This document shows positions 32,595 through 44,717 of a stretch of 64,000 nucleotides of DNA, one piece after another; within the stretch, counting starts at the first letter, position 1, and every line of letters begins with the position of its first letter. Position numbers and translations under genes: made by a program. The notes beneath the pieces were generated by a model that searched no databases, was not told the origin of the DNA, and worked only from the letters and a program-made list of their open reading frames with translations. Origin of the DNA: Apiotrichum sp. Y4204 (lineage: Eukaryota > Basidiomycota > Tremellomycetes > Trichosporonales > Trichosporonaceae); contig JAMYHL010000017.1 of NCBI GenBank assembly GCA_025531455.1, forward strand, positions 558,001 through 622,000, in the 5' to 3' direction.

Positions 32595-33605
32595 TATTAC
32601 CTTGTAGTCGCAGTCGATCTTAATGATAATTCTCTCAATCCGATGAGCAGACTTTTTTAATTTCATCGCTCCTGCCTTTTGTACATCGCTCCTGCCCAAC
32701 AGGCTCGAAGAAGCGTTCTACTATGCATTTAACGAGTTATTCAACGAAAGTGGTTATGCCTCTGAATTGTAGGACCTGCAAGTCAGCTGGCAAACATCTT
32801 CTGACGTTGTGTGTTTGAGTACTAAACATGGAAGAGCGGTGGAGCCACAAACCGCGTCCTGCTCGTCCACTGATTAGTTAACATAAGAGGCACCAGTGGG
32901 GCGTCTTGAGTGCGGCTCGCGCTCGATTACAATCTGAGTTGACATGCAGCGTTTGCCGGCTGCAAGGAGATGTTCGTTGTCGCATTCGGTGTTGCGTTCA
33001 GTAGGAGCAAGGACACAAGTCTGAGGAGACAACCAACAAGAACAAAAGTAAGAAAGCAATGTGGGTGGTGAACCTCGTCCTTGTCCGGGGGAGTGTGGGG
33101 GGTGCACTATATGAGGATGCAAGCTCGCATAGTGTTCATATGGGGCGTGTAGTGTACCGGGAAGACTACCGGGGCCGCAGCCATTTTCAGACCCAAATTT
33201 GTGTGCACCTCCGAGAGTTCGATCCCCTCGGACGGGAATGACGAAAATGGAACAGGTGGAGAGAGGACTCCATCTGGCGGTTAGTGGTTCAACTCCACGA
33301 GCGATCAAGATCCCCTCCTCAACTTTTTGCATTTCATTCCCGATGGGGCATGCATCGCCGGCGCGCCGGCGCGGCCTGATCCGGTGTGAGCGGGCTCTCG
33401 CCCTCTCTCTGATCTTTGCATGCATGCGCGGTCCTCTTGCTGTCTGACGACTCCAGGCATTCAGAGCGGTGTTTGTTTTTCGTGTGTGTGCGGATTGCAG
33501 GCGGGCTCAGTTAACAATTACATACATACACAGTGTCATGGAGGAGTTAACGATAACGGAGGACTAATTCCAAGGTTGCAAGATATGAATGCACAGAGGG
33601 GACTC
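32595..33605. other. Intergenic, no gene recognised
   Basis: About 1 kb between the microprotein and the PHAF1-like gene. It contains a direct repeat CATCGCTCCTGCC (32664-32676 and 32685-32697) and a 16-bp perfect palindrome (33356-33371). T-arm-like GGTTCAACTCC (33286-33296) is not part of a tRNA. Confidence 0.4.
33356..33371. repeat. 16-bp perfect GC palindrome
   Basis: CGCCGGCGCGCCGGCG reads the same on both strands. It is isolated in intergenic DNA. It could be a dyad binding site or chance in GC-rich DNA. Confidence 0.6.
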
Positions 33606-34928
33606 TCACCGCCAGACCTGGATGGACGAGACGGCGCCACTCGCCTCGTCCACCTCGGCGACGAGGCCGTCAAACCCGACGAGCTGGCTACGGCTCACGC
33701 CAACGACACCGTCCAAGCCACCCTCGACGGAGCGGTCAAGCACCATCGCATCGGGCGGTACTTCCTGTGTTGTCCCTGCTGGTCGTGGTTCCTCGGATGG
33801 GGTCGTCTTACCGCCGCCGCCGTTACCGTTACCATTGCCGTTCTTCTTCTTCTTCTTCCCGCCGCTGCTTGATGGCCTTGCCTCTGGCTCAGGCGTGGAC
33901 AACGATGCTTCTCCACGCGGAGCCCCCTCGGACGCCAGCTGGGACCGGAACATGGCCAGTGGCGAGGTAATGTCCAGCACCCCGCCGTCCGTCTGCACCG
34001 CCCACGGGCAGCGCGCATACTGCTGGAACTGAGGTGTGCCCGGCTGTCTGTCAGTTTGTCTGCATCATTATCCGACTCACAATATTGGAGTGGGCGATAA
34101 TCTTCGTCACCACGCCGTCGGCGATGAGAAAATCGAGGCCGTGCTGGAAGTAGTTCCAGAAACACGCGGTTGACGGTGAGTCACCGCTCACGGGCGGCGC
34201 AGGCTGGCCCCACATGCGATCCATGCGGTCGTCCTCCTTCCAATACTTGCGCAGCGGGGGCCCGAGGTCGAGGAGCATGTCCTGTGCGGAGGTCTCGCCA
34301 AGCGTGATTTCTAGCGGTCCACCAGGCATATCTAGTGTCGCCCCTCGCCCAGGCTGAATGTCAGCTGATAGATTGCGAAGCAGCTCACTATAAGAGTCAC
34401 CTCAGCCACGGCCGAGGCCGGCAACTCCTCGTCTCGCGGGGTGACATGCACGGCGACGACGGCGTCCTTGTTCCCGCCAGTACCAGCAAACTCAAAGGCC
34501 ACACCGGGGTATGTGAGCCGCGCTGCGCCGTCGGCGGCATACGTCGGGCCCAGAGCGCGTGCGACACCGGCGCGCGTGAGCGGATGCGAGCGTGACGAGA
34601 GCACCGTCCCCTCATATGTGAGCGTGAGCGGGGCAGCCTCAAGCCCGCCAATGAAGATGTGCGACAGCCGCTGCTGCCGGGTTGCTGGGAAGAGGAGGGT
34701 CACCGGCCCGGCGTGCACCGTCACTGCTGATGTCGGTGCGTGCTGCCGTCAGCGAAACGCCAGGACGTGTCGGTACAGTTATCTTCTACTTACATCCGGA
34801 TCCCACGAGACCTCAACTTTGGGCACCTCGGTCTTACGCGCCCTTAGCATGTCGAGCACGGCCCACAGGCTGTCGCCGATGCGGAAGGGGCCGACGCCCT
34901 GGCCGGGGGCGAGCTCGAGCGTGTCCAT
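33606..34928 (-). CDS. PHAF1/UPF0183-family protein
   Basis: Homolog of PHAF1 (C16orf70, UPF0183), in animals a phagophore-associated protein linked to autophagy and trafficking. Minus-strand exons 34794-34928, 34389-34742, 34081-34353 and 33606-34043 give 399 residues. Family blocks: GVGPFRIGDSLWAVLDML near the start; VTLLFPATRQQRLSHIFI; ALGPTYAADGAARLTYPGVAFEF (the GPTYPG-like motif); DFLIADGVVTKIIAHSNI followed across an intron by PGTPQFQQYARCPW. The C-terminal ~100 residues are low complexity (KKKKK, then alternating NG) and not conserved. For exon 2, the acceptor at GCTGACGGCAG is used because the next AG leads to an immediate stop. Confidence 0.85.
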
Positions 34929-35477
34929 CGGAAACGTCGGGGATGGTGTGCGGGAGAGGGATGGGGCAGCGTCGAGTGGGAGGAGGTTCTACCTCATAAA
35001 CGCGAGAGGTGGCGAGGAGAGGAGAATGTGGGCAGGAGAATGTTGAGAGGAATAGGGGATATGAGGTGTGCGAGTCAAAGGATGAATGAATGGCACGACC
35101 AGTCGTTTGTTGTTGGTGGCAAATGACCAGCCAGACAAGGTATCCGGGGCATCGCGTCAGCACCCTGACTGACCCACTCCGCACCGGCTCCGATGCCGAC
35201 TCACCGGACTCGCAGCGGAACAGACTTTGAGCATGGTGATGGTGATGGTGGTGAGAGCGATGCAGAGATAGAGAGAGAGATGGGATGCATCGCCCCTCAA
35301 GAGCACACAGACCTAACTGTCTGCTTTGCATGGGATGTCTGCTGCTTCTCGTTGCGGCTATTTTTTGACGTCATGCCACGATATCCACAGCCATCGCATC
35401 GGCTGCCGGGCACAACTCGGATGGTGGGGATTTTGGAACCTCAACACGATCTCCACCTTCCATCCACTCTTCACACC
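34929..35477. other. Divergent promoter region (PHAF1-like / dysferlin-domain gene)
   Basis: 549 bp with a GGTGATGGTGATGGTGG and GAGAGAGAGA stretch at 35236-35282 and a CRE palindrome at 35366-35373. The reading frame of the downstream gene is open from 35193, but the translation there is not protein-like. Confidence 0.4.
35366..35373. promoter_or_regulatory. Perfect CRE-type palindrome TGACGTCA
   Basis: ATF/CREB-type site 105 bp upstream of the dysferlin-domain gene start (35478), preceded by a T6 tract. Confidence 0.55.
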
Positions 35478-37600
35478 ATGAACCCCGGCAGCAGCACGCT
35501 CAGTGCCGCTGGCCCTCCCGCGCCACTCCGCGTCGACACGGCGGTGCACGGGTCATTGTCGCCGTCGGCGCGGTCCTCGCCCGAACCCTCGGGCGTACCC
35601 TCCATCGTCACCGACACGGACACGGACAGGCACGGCGGAAGCGAACGCCCGCATCGCCTGGAAGCAACACCCGTCGATGGGTCCGGCGCCGTATCCGAAC
35701 CAGAGACAGGACGTCTTACCCCGGGATGGCTACAGGCGCCGCCGGCGCCGCCGCAACGCACGCGGAGCGCACGACGTTTCCCGCACGCGCCGCGGCTGGA
35801 CACGAAGGCGGGGCGCGCGCCGAAGCGTGCCGCCAGCACGACTGCTAGTCCTAGTGGAGCGTCGCGGGCCGAAACGCCGCCGCCGGCACCGCGCGACTCG
35901 CGGGAGGAGGCGACGCGGCTGCCGTCCCCGCCGCAAACGGCTGCGCCGAGCGCCGAGGAACAGCGGGATATTACCAGCCATCTCGCGAAGAGGCGCTCGC
36001 GGAAGATCCTGAGGCGCAAGGCGGCTACGACGAGCGGCGAAGACAGCGACGATACTATACCGCTCGACGAGCTCGCTGCGCTCAGACGTCAGGCGGACGA
36101 GGCGTGCGTTGCCCTCCGAAGTAAACATGTGGATCTCTTATTCGATGGGCGAACGGTTCACTCGGCGCTTGCGCTCGGCGACATGGATGTGCCCAGCAAG
36201 ACTTATGTGTGGGAAGGTGAGTCTCGATGCCAGGCGCTGGGTGCTGTGCTTCTCGCTGCGCCCCTGCTTCCTCCTGACTCTCGTGATTTAAGCTCGCGGT
36301 CCAGCTACATGCCGAGTGTATGCAGCGCACCCAGCACACCCTACTCCTCGCACCGATACTAACTCACAGTCATGTACGAGAACCAACGCGGCCTGACATT
36401 GTTTGGCAAGGCATGGTACTCTGCGAACACGCTCTTGCCCAGCGATCCGACGCCATACACCCTCCCGCAAACCCTCCCCACAACAGAGATGATCGAAGCA
36501 ACCCGCGGAGACACGGCGACGCGCAAATCCATGCCCAGGCGGTTCCGGAAGAGTATCAAGACAGGCTACACCCTCGAGACGTACCAGACCCCCTCGCCAG
36601 CATGGGTATGGCTCACGCCGTGGATGGTGAACATGCGCGCGCAGACCGACGAGCAGGGGTGGGAGTACAACCTGTGGTTCCACTCGAGCAGGTGGCGCGC
36701 TCATCCGGGGCATTTCAACTGGTGGGGCTGGGTCCGGCGGCGCGAGTGGGTGCGCCTGCGGGGGGTTGTTCCCGAGATTGTCGAACGCGCAAACGAGGAA
36801 ATGCGCGATGCAGCCGACGACTTCTGGCGCGAATCCCGCCACGGCTCGGAGCACGAGAGCCGGAATCCGAGCCGCACGCAGACACCCGGTGCAACCCCCG
36901 GTGCGCGAATCGGCGAGTTTACGCCGATTGACGAGGGCGGCGTTTCCCTCGCGTTCCACCTCGCGTGGCATGAGGAAGACAAGAACAGCGACCGTACGAG
37001 CACGACGACGAACGCGTCCACGACCGCGAGCGCGGTCACGAATCCGCGCCAGGTGGGCCTCGGCGAGGTGCTTGCCATGCCACACCCCGTACATGACATG
37101 GTGCGCCTTCTGGGGCTGGCACCCCTCGACCGCGAGAAGCACGACGCGCTCATGCGGTGGATCGACCGCGGGACCCAAAAGGAAGTGGGCGAACTGAAGA
37201 AACTGCTCGCTGAGCCGGATAATGTGCGTGTTTGGGGGGTTCTTTTTCACCGTCTTCCGGATATCGCTGACCCCACCAGGTCGAACTGGTCGCACGCGCG
37301 TTCGTGTTCGCCACCTCCCGCGATGCCGTGCTCAAGCAACTTGTCAGCCGCGGGATCGTCGCCGAGCGTGTGTGTAATGACTGCCTTACGTTCCCGACCC
37401 CGTGTGTCGACGGGTGTGAGAAGGTCGAGGAGAATGGGGATGGTAAGGAGTCCGGAGGCGTCAAGAAGGCCGGACACGGCACGGAAAGCGGCGACGGTAG
37501 GGAAAGCGGCGATGGAAAGAGCAGCGGAAACACAAGCGAGGCCAAGGGCAGCGGAACCGGTGTTGCCACCAACAAGGGCAAAGGCAAAGCAAAGGAGTGA
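35478..37600 (+). CDS. Dysferlin/peroxin-domain protein (Spo73/Mug65/TECPR-like)
   Basis: Exons 35478-36216, 36370-37223 and 37280-37600 give 637 residues. The N-terminal ~200 residues are Ser/Pro/Arg-rich and disordered. The dysferlin N and C repeats follow: TYVWEVMYENQRGLTLFG with W-Y-S-A-N-T-L-L-P-S-D-P-T-P-Y-T, then SPAWVWLTPWMVNM with DEQGWEYNLWFHSSRW, and a second arginine-rich FNWWGWVRRREWVRLR segment. Homologs act at membranes in peroxisome biology (Pex23/24-type) or prospore-membrane formation (Spo73). A charged Gly/Lys/Glu/Ser-rich tail ends the protein. The start at ATG 35478 is chosen because the open frame before it is UTR-like. Confidence 0.82.
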
Positions 37601-37707
37601 AGAGGGACCTTGCATACGGACCCAGGACTGTACTAAGATCACCTAATCCATACCCCTATGTCATGTATATATTGCATTGTCGACTGCCCGCTCTATAAAA
37701 TACAACA

Positions 37708-39120
37708 CTACTCGAGGCCCTCGAGGAATCGATCGTACTCGTCCTCGGCCTCCTGGTCCTTGCCTGCCGGGGCGCCGAGCACGCCACTAAGTTTGCCCAT
37801 GAGGCCCGGCCCGGCGGCGTGCCGCACGCGCACTGTGTCGCCTTCTGCGTCTACAGGCCCGGCCTTCGGCGCAGCGTTCACAGGCGCGAGACCACCGGGT
37901 GCCTTCTTCGCCCGCGCTACGCCGCGCGGCACGAACACCGTGCTCTCCTTGCGCAAGTCGCGCAGCTGCGGTTCGGCGGAGATTGTTACCGCAGCGGCGG
38001 CTACAGGTGCAGTGGCGACGGGAGCGGGAGCAGGAGCGGCGGGTTTCTCCACCACCGCTGCCGGGGCCGTACCGGGTTTGGCGGGGAGGGAGGACGGCGG
38101 CGGGGGAAGGCCAGCTGGGCGGGCAGGGAGCGCGCTGGGGCGAGCCGGCGGCGGTTGAGGCCCAGACGGCATGAGATGTCCCCACCCGCCAGGATTTGTC
38201 GGGTCATGCGGCACGGCGGGTCCCCCTGGTCCTCCTCCTCGCCCGCCATGCGGACGCCCGCGCTGTGGATACGGCGCGGGGCGGAAATGCGGCGGTCGCG
38301 GGCCGCGGCCGTGCGGCATTGGCGGCGGTGGGCGCGGCGGCGGCGGACCCTCGGGTAGCGGAATGTCGAGTGAGTCGTCAGACTCTGCATCCGAGTCCGA
38401 CTCTGGGGGCGGTCCTTCAGGCATCACAATGTCGCTGTCGCTGTCGTCGTCCGAGTCGTCGCTGCTCTCCTCCTCTGATCCCGGCGCTATCGTAAGCTTT
38501 TGAATACCGTTTCTCACTCACATCTCTCGCGGTACGGCATGCCAGGCGGGGGAACGCCAAACGGATTGTACGTCGGGTCGTAGTAGAAGCTGCGCTTGGG
38601 ATCGCGCAGCGTCCCGTCCGGCTTGTACAGGTGCGCCATCGGATCGGGCTTCGGGCCCTCGTTCTCCTCGTCGTCGTCCGGTCGCCGCCGGCCAGCATTG
38701 TACACACGCTCCCGCGCCTCAGGGTGCGCAGCGACGTACTTGTCCTTCAGCTTCGACACGTACTTGAGCTCTGACTCGAGCTTGGCCAGTCGCGCGGCGC
38801 CATCCTCGGACAGCTTGGCCTGTGACTTGAGGTACGCAATCTCGCCCTCGAGCTCTGCATGTCAGTTCGTGGTCGTGGAGCTACAGGTAAGCTGGCTTCA
38901 GCTCACTACCCACCCCGCGTGTCCTGCTTCGCAGTACGGTCCTCGCGCTTCCGCTTGCGCTCTGCCGCGTTCTGCCGTCAGCTTCATCGTTTTCGCGAAA
39001 TACCCACCTTCTTGAGCTCGCGCGCCTTCTGCGCCTTGCCTGGATGTCAGATGGCTGATAAATTCGTATAGGAGAGCCATACGTACGATGTGCGTCTGCT
39101 GGGTTGTAGTTCTTTCCCAT
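37708..39120 (-). CDS. WBP11-like pre-mRNA splicing protein
   Basis: Homolog of WW-domain-binding protein 11 (NpwBP/SIPP1), a nuclear proline-rich splicing factor. Minus-strand exons 39087-39120, 39008-39039, 38914-38971, 38522-38854 and 37708-38486 give 411 residues. It opens with the family signature MGKNYNPADAHRKAQKARELKK, then a basic NAAERKRKRE stretch and a coiled coil. The middle has KRSFYYDPTYNPFGVPPPGMPYRER. Then come an acidic Ser/Asp run, extensive polyproline (PPPPRPPPPMPHGRGPRPP) that would bind WW or SH3 domains, and the conserved C-terminal block AEPQLRDLRKESTVFVPRGVARAKK. Introns of 36 and 35 nt are among the shortest here. Confidence 0.88.
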
Positions 39121-39404
39121 TATGTAGCGATGGGGAGATGGAAGAAGGTTGGAATGCTTCGAAGAGAGGTCATCAAAACAAAACCACAGACTCCGAGCAG
39201 GGCAGAGCCTGCATAGTGGCCAACATGAAATACGTGTAGTTTTGGAAATCCACGTGGTCATTATCACTCTCACGTCTCACCGCACTCATCCCAGCCAGCG
39301 CAAGGCGTACTCCGTCATCGCTGCTGCGTCGACCCCGTCAGCGAAGCCATCATGCATCCACATCCACAACAACCCCTCTTCACCCATACCTCCACCCATT
39401 CACA

Positions 39405-40138
39405 ATGTCAGACGAATACGCCTTCCGCAAGATCGACATCGACGCGCTCGAGGAGGACGTGCTCCGCGCCGAGGACCTCATTGAGCCGGACCCGCGGGGG
39501 CCGGAGGGCGCGCTCAGCGACGCGAGAACCCGCTCGCAGGAGACACGGAACCTTGTTTCGAGGTGGGTATCGGGGGAGGGAGAGGGTGTGGGAGGCGGGA
39601 TGAATCCAGGGCAAACAGAGCGAGGATAGATGGAGATGGAGATGGGAAGGGAGCCGGAGGACACTGGGCCATCGACTTGAGCAGTGGCGACGCGGATCCC
39701 AGACTAACTCACAGGGGCGACATTGCCGGCGCACTCGGCACGATCCTCACGGACCCGCCCTACGGCGACGGCGTGGACGAGGCCAAGGTGGGAAGGAAAT
39801 GGAGATTCATCTAACGGCAGAACCTCACGACGTCGGCGCTGATGCTCATCCTCAACTCGACGCGGTCGACGGACATTCCGAACGTGATCAAGGGGCTTGA
39901 TCAAGAGCAGCAGGCGCACCTCATGGCGTACCTCTACAAGGTGGGATCCTACACAGAGAGTTGGCTGACGGTCAGAACATGCAGGCCCTCGGCGCCGGCG
40001 CGGATATCCCCGGCTCGGTGCTCCTTACCTGGCACGAGAAGGTATGCAGACGTATGGAGCTCAGCTGACCCCCAGCTCACGGAGGTGGCCGGCGTCGGGT
40101 GCATCGTTCGCGTCATGACGGACCGCCGCGCTTTGTAG
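39405..40138 (+). CDS. ARC15: Arp2/3 complex subunit 5 (ARPC5, p16)
   Basis: Smallest subunit of the Arp2/3 actin-branching complex. Exons 39405-39562, 39715-39787, 39821-39940, 39976-40041 and 40076-40138 give 159 residues, the normal size. Motifs: FRKIDIDALEEDVL near the start, GDIAGALGTILTDPPYG in the middle, LDQEQQAHLMAYLYK, LLTWHEK and the signature C-terminus EVAGVGCIVRVMTDRRAL. The fourth exon's acceptor (39976, 35-nt intron after a GCTGAC branch) adds NMQ relative to the in-frame alternative at 39985. Confidence 0.93.
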
Positions 40139-40459
40139 TTGGAATACGGAATGCATATCCGTTGTAGTCTAGCAGGAAGGCTCCAAAGCTCACCCTCATT
40201 CTCACCGGCAGCCTCTCTGGCGCTATCTCACACTCACGCTCTATCTCCTTTCCACGCTCTAGCTATCTCCCATTCTCCATTCTGACTCTCCACTCTCCAC
40301 TCCGCAGTGGCTTGCTTAGGGCGCACTCTCGCGCTCACTCTCGCGCTCACTCTCGCACCGCGCCAAAGCCCAGACAGCAGCTGTGAACGCAATGTCGTTC
40401 CGCCACTCGATGTCTAGTGGATGGCTTCTGTGAAAGCTGTGCTACACTGTAGCTCCACT
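40139..40459. other. Convergent intergenic region (ARPC5 / RER1)
   Basis: 321 bp between two 3' ends. It carries CACTCTC repeats: ACTCTCCACTCTCCACTC at about 40286-40304 and three ACTCTCGC units at 40324-40357. Confidence 0.45.
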
Positions 40460-41494
40460 TTACTTCTTGCCGTAGCCGCGCTTCTTGCCAAAGTCGAAGG
40501 GAATGTAGCGGTACTTGATCATGTGCCTGTGTGTTAATGTTGTCCTTTACACCTGTGGCTCGCCTCCTTCCCCCCTCGCCCCACAGCTTCCCTCACTCCC
40601 ATACTCACTGGATCTGGCGGCGCATCGTGAGGGCAAAGAGGGTGATGAAGTAAACAAGAAGGATGGGCCAGTACACCGGCACGTCGGTCGCGCGGGTGAC
40701 GGTGCACGCGAGAGAGATGACGGTGGCCTTGGTCACCGAGTACCAGAACTTGAACTCTGATGGGTCAGCACAACACACTCAGCGGCCACCCACCAGGGAG
40801 ACGACGGATAAAGGGACGGAACTCCTCATCATCGTTGCTATTCGAGAAGCCCGACATGAGGCCGCGGATGCCGCCGGGCGAGCGCGCGCGCGGCGACTCG
40901 GAGCCAGGGAGGCCCGGCGCCCCCTCCTCGACGTCGTCGGCAGCAAGGTCGTCCGACAGGCTGGGGTCGAAGCGCGGCTGGAGGAACGCGAGGAAGAGGT
41001 TGAGGATGTAGATGCCGAGGCCGTCTGGATGTCAGTTGGTCCCTGATGACCGAGGCAACTCACACATGATAATGTACCATCCCTGGCGGACAATGACGCT
41101 GAGGGAGAAGAGAATGATGAGCGTTCCAGTGACGAGCCAGCGCTCCATTACGTGCGGGGTGGAGCGGTCGAGGAGGGCCTGGTAGCGGCGTGCGTAGATG
41201 TTGGTGTTCTCGCGAATCGCGTCGACGACATTCTTCTCCTCCTCGAGCCCGCCGCGAATGCCGGCGCCAGAGCCGGGGATGAGGTTCGCCGGCGTCGCCA
41301 TGCTATGCGGCTGCATGCCCGCAAGACCTGAGCGCATGGGGAAGCCAGAGCCGGGGCCCGCGGCCGGCGGCGCGGAGGAAGACTCGGCGCCGCCTACCGG
41401 CGGGTAGGGGCTGACGTTGGGGTAAGACTGTGCTGACTGCGGAGGGGTCTGCGTGTGAGCGGGTTACGGATGAATAGTTAGTACCCACTGCCAT
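40460..41494 (-). CDS. RER1: ER retention receptor Rer1
   Basis: Golgi membrane receptor returning ER membrane proteins by COPI vesicles. Minus-strand exons 41489-41494, 41064-41448, 40794-41024, 40609-40756 and 40460-40526 give 278 residues, longer than the usual ~190 because of a Pro/Ser/Gly-rich N-terminus and an Arg/Gly/Ser insertion in the cytosolic loop. Hallmarks: [100 protein letters not shown] end. Four membrane helices are apparent. The first exon is 6 nt (Met-Ala). Confidence 0.95.
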
Positions 41495-42130
41495 GGTGAG
41501 AGATCCGAAGCCGAAGGTGATTAAATGATTGAAAGAGAAGAAGAGAAAGGGAACTCAGTGGTTGGATTCGTGAGCAACCTTGGTCGTCGCCGCTGTTGTC
41601 GACGACGACGGCCCGGCGACCAAACGGTTCAACATGGCGCGGCGTGGACGGAAAAGTGGGGGACGGGGGAGACACGTTGATGGGTACGCGTCGAATAACA
41701 ATTAGGTAATTCGGTAATGTGCTAATAATCTCGCGTGGGATTTGCATTTTGATAATGAAAGCTCCATCAACTCCATTGCAGACATAATCTCTCAAGTGCT
41801 TAAAGTCAACGTCATTTACTTTGTTCTCCGCACCGCTCCCGCCTGTGCCTTCTTGGCTGGGCATAAACAAACTGGCCGAAAGAGTTGTGGACAACGAGGA
41901 CGATGGATGACCAACAAGGATATCAACAACATCATCGAAAACAACCAACACACAGCTCCCACTCTCTACCTCTTTCTCCTTCACCCCCACTATCCCCCAG
42001 CAGCTATCATTGCCAGGCTCCACCATCCTACCCACCACTAACCCCTCTTGACAGGACGCTGCACTCAGTATTCGGTCATCACCAGTTTCTTGTCGCCGGC
42101 CATCAGCCCCATCAACACCACACGAGCACC
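41495..42130. other. Divergent promoter region (RER1 / CDC27)
   Basis: 636 bp, locally AT-richer than its surroundings (41695-41960). It has a CT/CA-rich block before the CDC27 start. No TATA box at a convincing distance. Confidence 0.4.
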
Positions 42131-44717
42131 ATGGCCCCACGGCCGTCGGGTCCGCACCTAGCCCAGCGGCTCCGCACGCTCTCTCTTACCTCTCCTCCCA
42201 CGACCGCGCTTTTCTATGCGCGCCTCTACCGCGCCTTCTTCCCCCCAACAGAGGCCGACCATGACAGTATCCACGTCCTTGCGCTGTGTCTCCTCGCGGC
42301 CGGACAGCCGTACCCCGCTCTCCACCTGGCGCGCGACTATGCTGATGCGGACGCCGATCCCCAGGATGACGTTCCAGACTACGAGAACGGCCTTCCGCCT
42401 CGCCGCCCCGGCTGCTACGGGTGCGCGGTCATCGTCGCAAAAGTCTGCAACCGCTTGCACCGCTACACCGAAGGCCAGCAGGTCCTGGAGCGTGCTATCC
42501 GTCGCAGCGTTCCTATGAGTAGGTTCTTTGCGTTGCAGCTGAATGGGTCAAATGTCAAGCTGACGCGCAGCGATCCCTACGCCCACACCTGCTGAGACGG
42601 CTGCGACGGCGAGCCTCCTTCTCGCGGCTCTGTCACACAAGGGCAAGGCTCCTGCTCAGGCCGTGGAGCACTACACGCGTGCACTCAACGAGGACCCCTG
42701 GCTGTGGGAGGCATATGTGGGCTTGTGTGATATCGGTGAGCTTGACCCAAACACTCGGAACACACACATATCCACACACATGCACACACACACGTAACTA
42801 ACACACAGGGGCTCCACTTTCGATTGAGGCAACATTTCCTGATCCGCCGAGCACAGTGCGTGCCGGATCTCAGCGTCCATCACGAAACACAACACTTTCC
42901 CCCGGCCCGATGCCACGCAGCAGCGCGTCCGAGGTGCCAGACTTCCTCAGCCGGCGCCAGCTCAGCCCCCTTGCGACCGGGCCGCCGACGAACGGCGGCG
43001 GCGGCTTCTTCACTCCAGACCCGAGCGCGGGGACAGCACCCGGGCCAGGAGCGCCTTCGAGGATACCAATCATGGGCACGGCGGTCAACTGGGAGTGAGT
43101 GCAGTGTGGTGGGGTCAACAATGCAATGGAGAGGCACTAACGACTAGCACACCGTCCGTGATGGGCGACACGACTTTCCCCACTATAGACGGGCACCAGC
43201 ACGGTGGTGCGATTGGCGGCCGCCGTCCATTGCCTGGGCTCTTGAGCTCTATGCTTCCCGCGTCGCTGCGCTCTTCGCCAAATCCCTTGACAGACTCTCC
43301 GCCAGCGAAACCGCCGGCCATGAAGCGCCCGCGCGGAGCGAAGCGTACTGCTGTTGAGACACCGCTTGGAGGTCCACTCGCTGGAGAGTCACGGTTGAAC
43401 GGCCGCGATCTGCGGTCCGTGGCTGAGACGAATGGGGAAAAGGACGCACCCCCAAGGCGCAGCACGCGCCTTAACTCGGCGACCACGAACAAGGCCGCGT
43501 CGAGCAGGTTAACTGTCACTCGCGACAAGCGCGCAACGCGCTCGCAATCTGTCACCTCGTCCGCGTCTGGTCATACGGCCGATGCGGCAGCGGGAGCAGA
43601 GGCCCAGGTGCAAGCACAGGTCGACGAATGGCTGCGCGACATTGTCCGCCGCTGTGCCCGGGCGTACCGCTACTTGAGCGTCTATCAGTGCCAGGCGGCG
43701 ATAGACGAGATGGACAGCATGCCGCGTGAAGTGCAGACTTCAGCGTGGACCTACGACCTGATCGCATGCTGCTTCTACCAGATGGGCAACCATGTCAAGG
43801 TGGGTGCTCGAGTAAGATATGACTAACCCCAGGCACGTCGCGCGTTCAAGGCTGTACGCCAGCTCGAGCCATACCGTTTGGAGAACATGGAGCTGTTCTC
43901 AACAACACTGTGGCATCTGAACGAGGCGCTCGACCTTTCATCTTTGGCGCAGGACATGCTCGCTGTCGACCGCGAAGCACCGCAGCCATGGATCGCGGCG
44001 GGCAACTGCTTCGCGCTCGAAGGGGAGCACGACGAGGCGATGCGCTGTTTCCGCCGCGCGGCGCAACTCGACCCCGGGTGCGCTTACGCGTGGACACTGT
44101 GTGGCCATGAAGCAATCGATATGGAGGAGTACGAGCGCGCGATTGCCTTTTTCCGCACCGCCATCCGCTGCGATGCCCGCCATTTCCCCGCATGGTACGG
44201 TATGGGCGTCGTGTACATGCGCATGGGCAAGCACCGGCACGCCGAGCACCATTACCGCCGCGCAGCGGAGATCAACCCCGCCAACCCCGCGCTCCTGTGC
44301 TGCATCGGAACCGTCATGGAGAAGAGCGGCAACCTGCCAGGCGCACTGGCTATATTCGAGCAGGCGTGCCAGTACGACCTGCCTGACAGCTCGATGGCCA
44401 TGTTCAACCGCACGCGGGTGTTGGTGTCCTTGGGGCGCATATCAGTAAGTAGAGGACTCTGACAGCCAACGGATATCCTGCACTCAGCTAACGATCAGGA
44501 AGCGATTGCCGCGCTGGAGCAGATCTTGCGGCGCACGCCGGACGAGGCAAACGTGCACTTTCTCCTTGGCAAATGCTACCTCCGCATGGGGCGCAACACG
44601 GATGCAGTCACAGCGCTCACTGCCGCGCGCGAGCTGCAGCCTAAAATGGAGAATGCGATCCGGGCGACGATGTTGGCCTGCGGCGAAGAGGTTGAGGACG
44701 ACGAGGAGGAGGTCTGA
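42131..44717 (+). CDS. CDC27: Anaphase-promoting complex subunit 3 (Cdc27), TPR protein
   Basis: TPR scaffold of the APC/C ubiquitin ligase that recruits Cdc20/Cdh1. Exons 42131-42518, 42571-42735, 42809-43094, 43148-43799, 43833-44444 and 44499-44717 give 773 residues. N-terminal TPRs (ALFYARLYRAFFP; QPYPALHLARDY; EDPWLWEAYVGLCDIGAPL) are followed by a disordered Ser/Pro/Arg-rich middle (~220-410) with likely CDK sites (SPLATG, SSPNPLTDSPP). The C-terminal TPR superhelix is highly characteristic: TTLWHLNEALDLSSLAQDML, PWIAAGNCFALEGEHDEAMR, CAYAWTLCGHEAIDMEEYERA, AWYGMGVVYMRMGKHRHAEHHY, ALLCCIGTVMEKSGN. It ends in an acidic tail. Confidence 0.95.

Noticed and set aside
33270..33310. T-arm-like GGTTCAACTCC suggesting a tRNA
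   Set aside because: No A box at a suitable distance and no acceptor or anticodon stems can be formed.
35193..35477. Upstream ATG at 35193 for the dysferlin-domain gene
   Set aside because: The extension crosses a CRE palindrome and a T-tract and reads as translated promoter/UTR; ATG 35478 lies directly after a pyrimidine-rich leader.
36288..37295. 335-codon minus-strand frame over the dysferlin-domain gene
   Set aside because: Overlaps conserved dysferlin-domain coding sequence on the other strand and shows no recognisable protein features.
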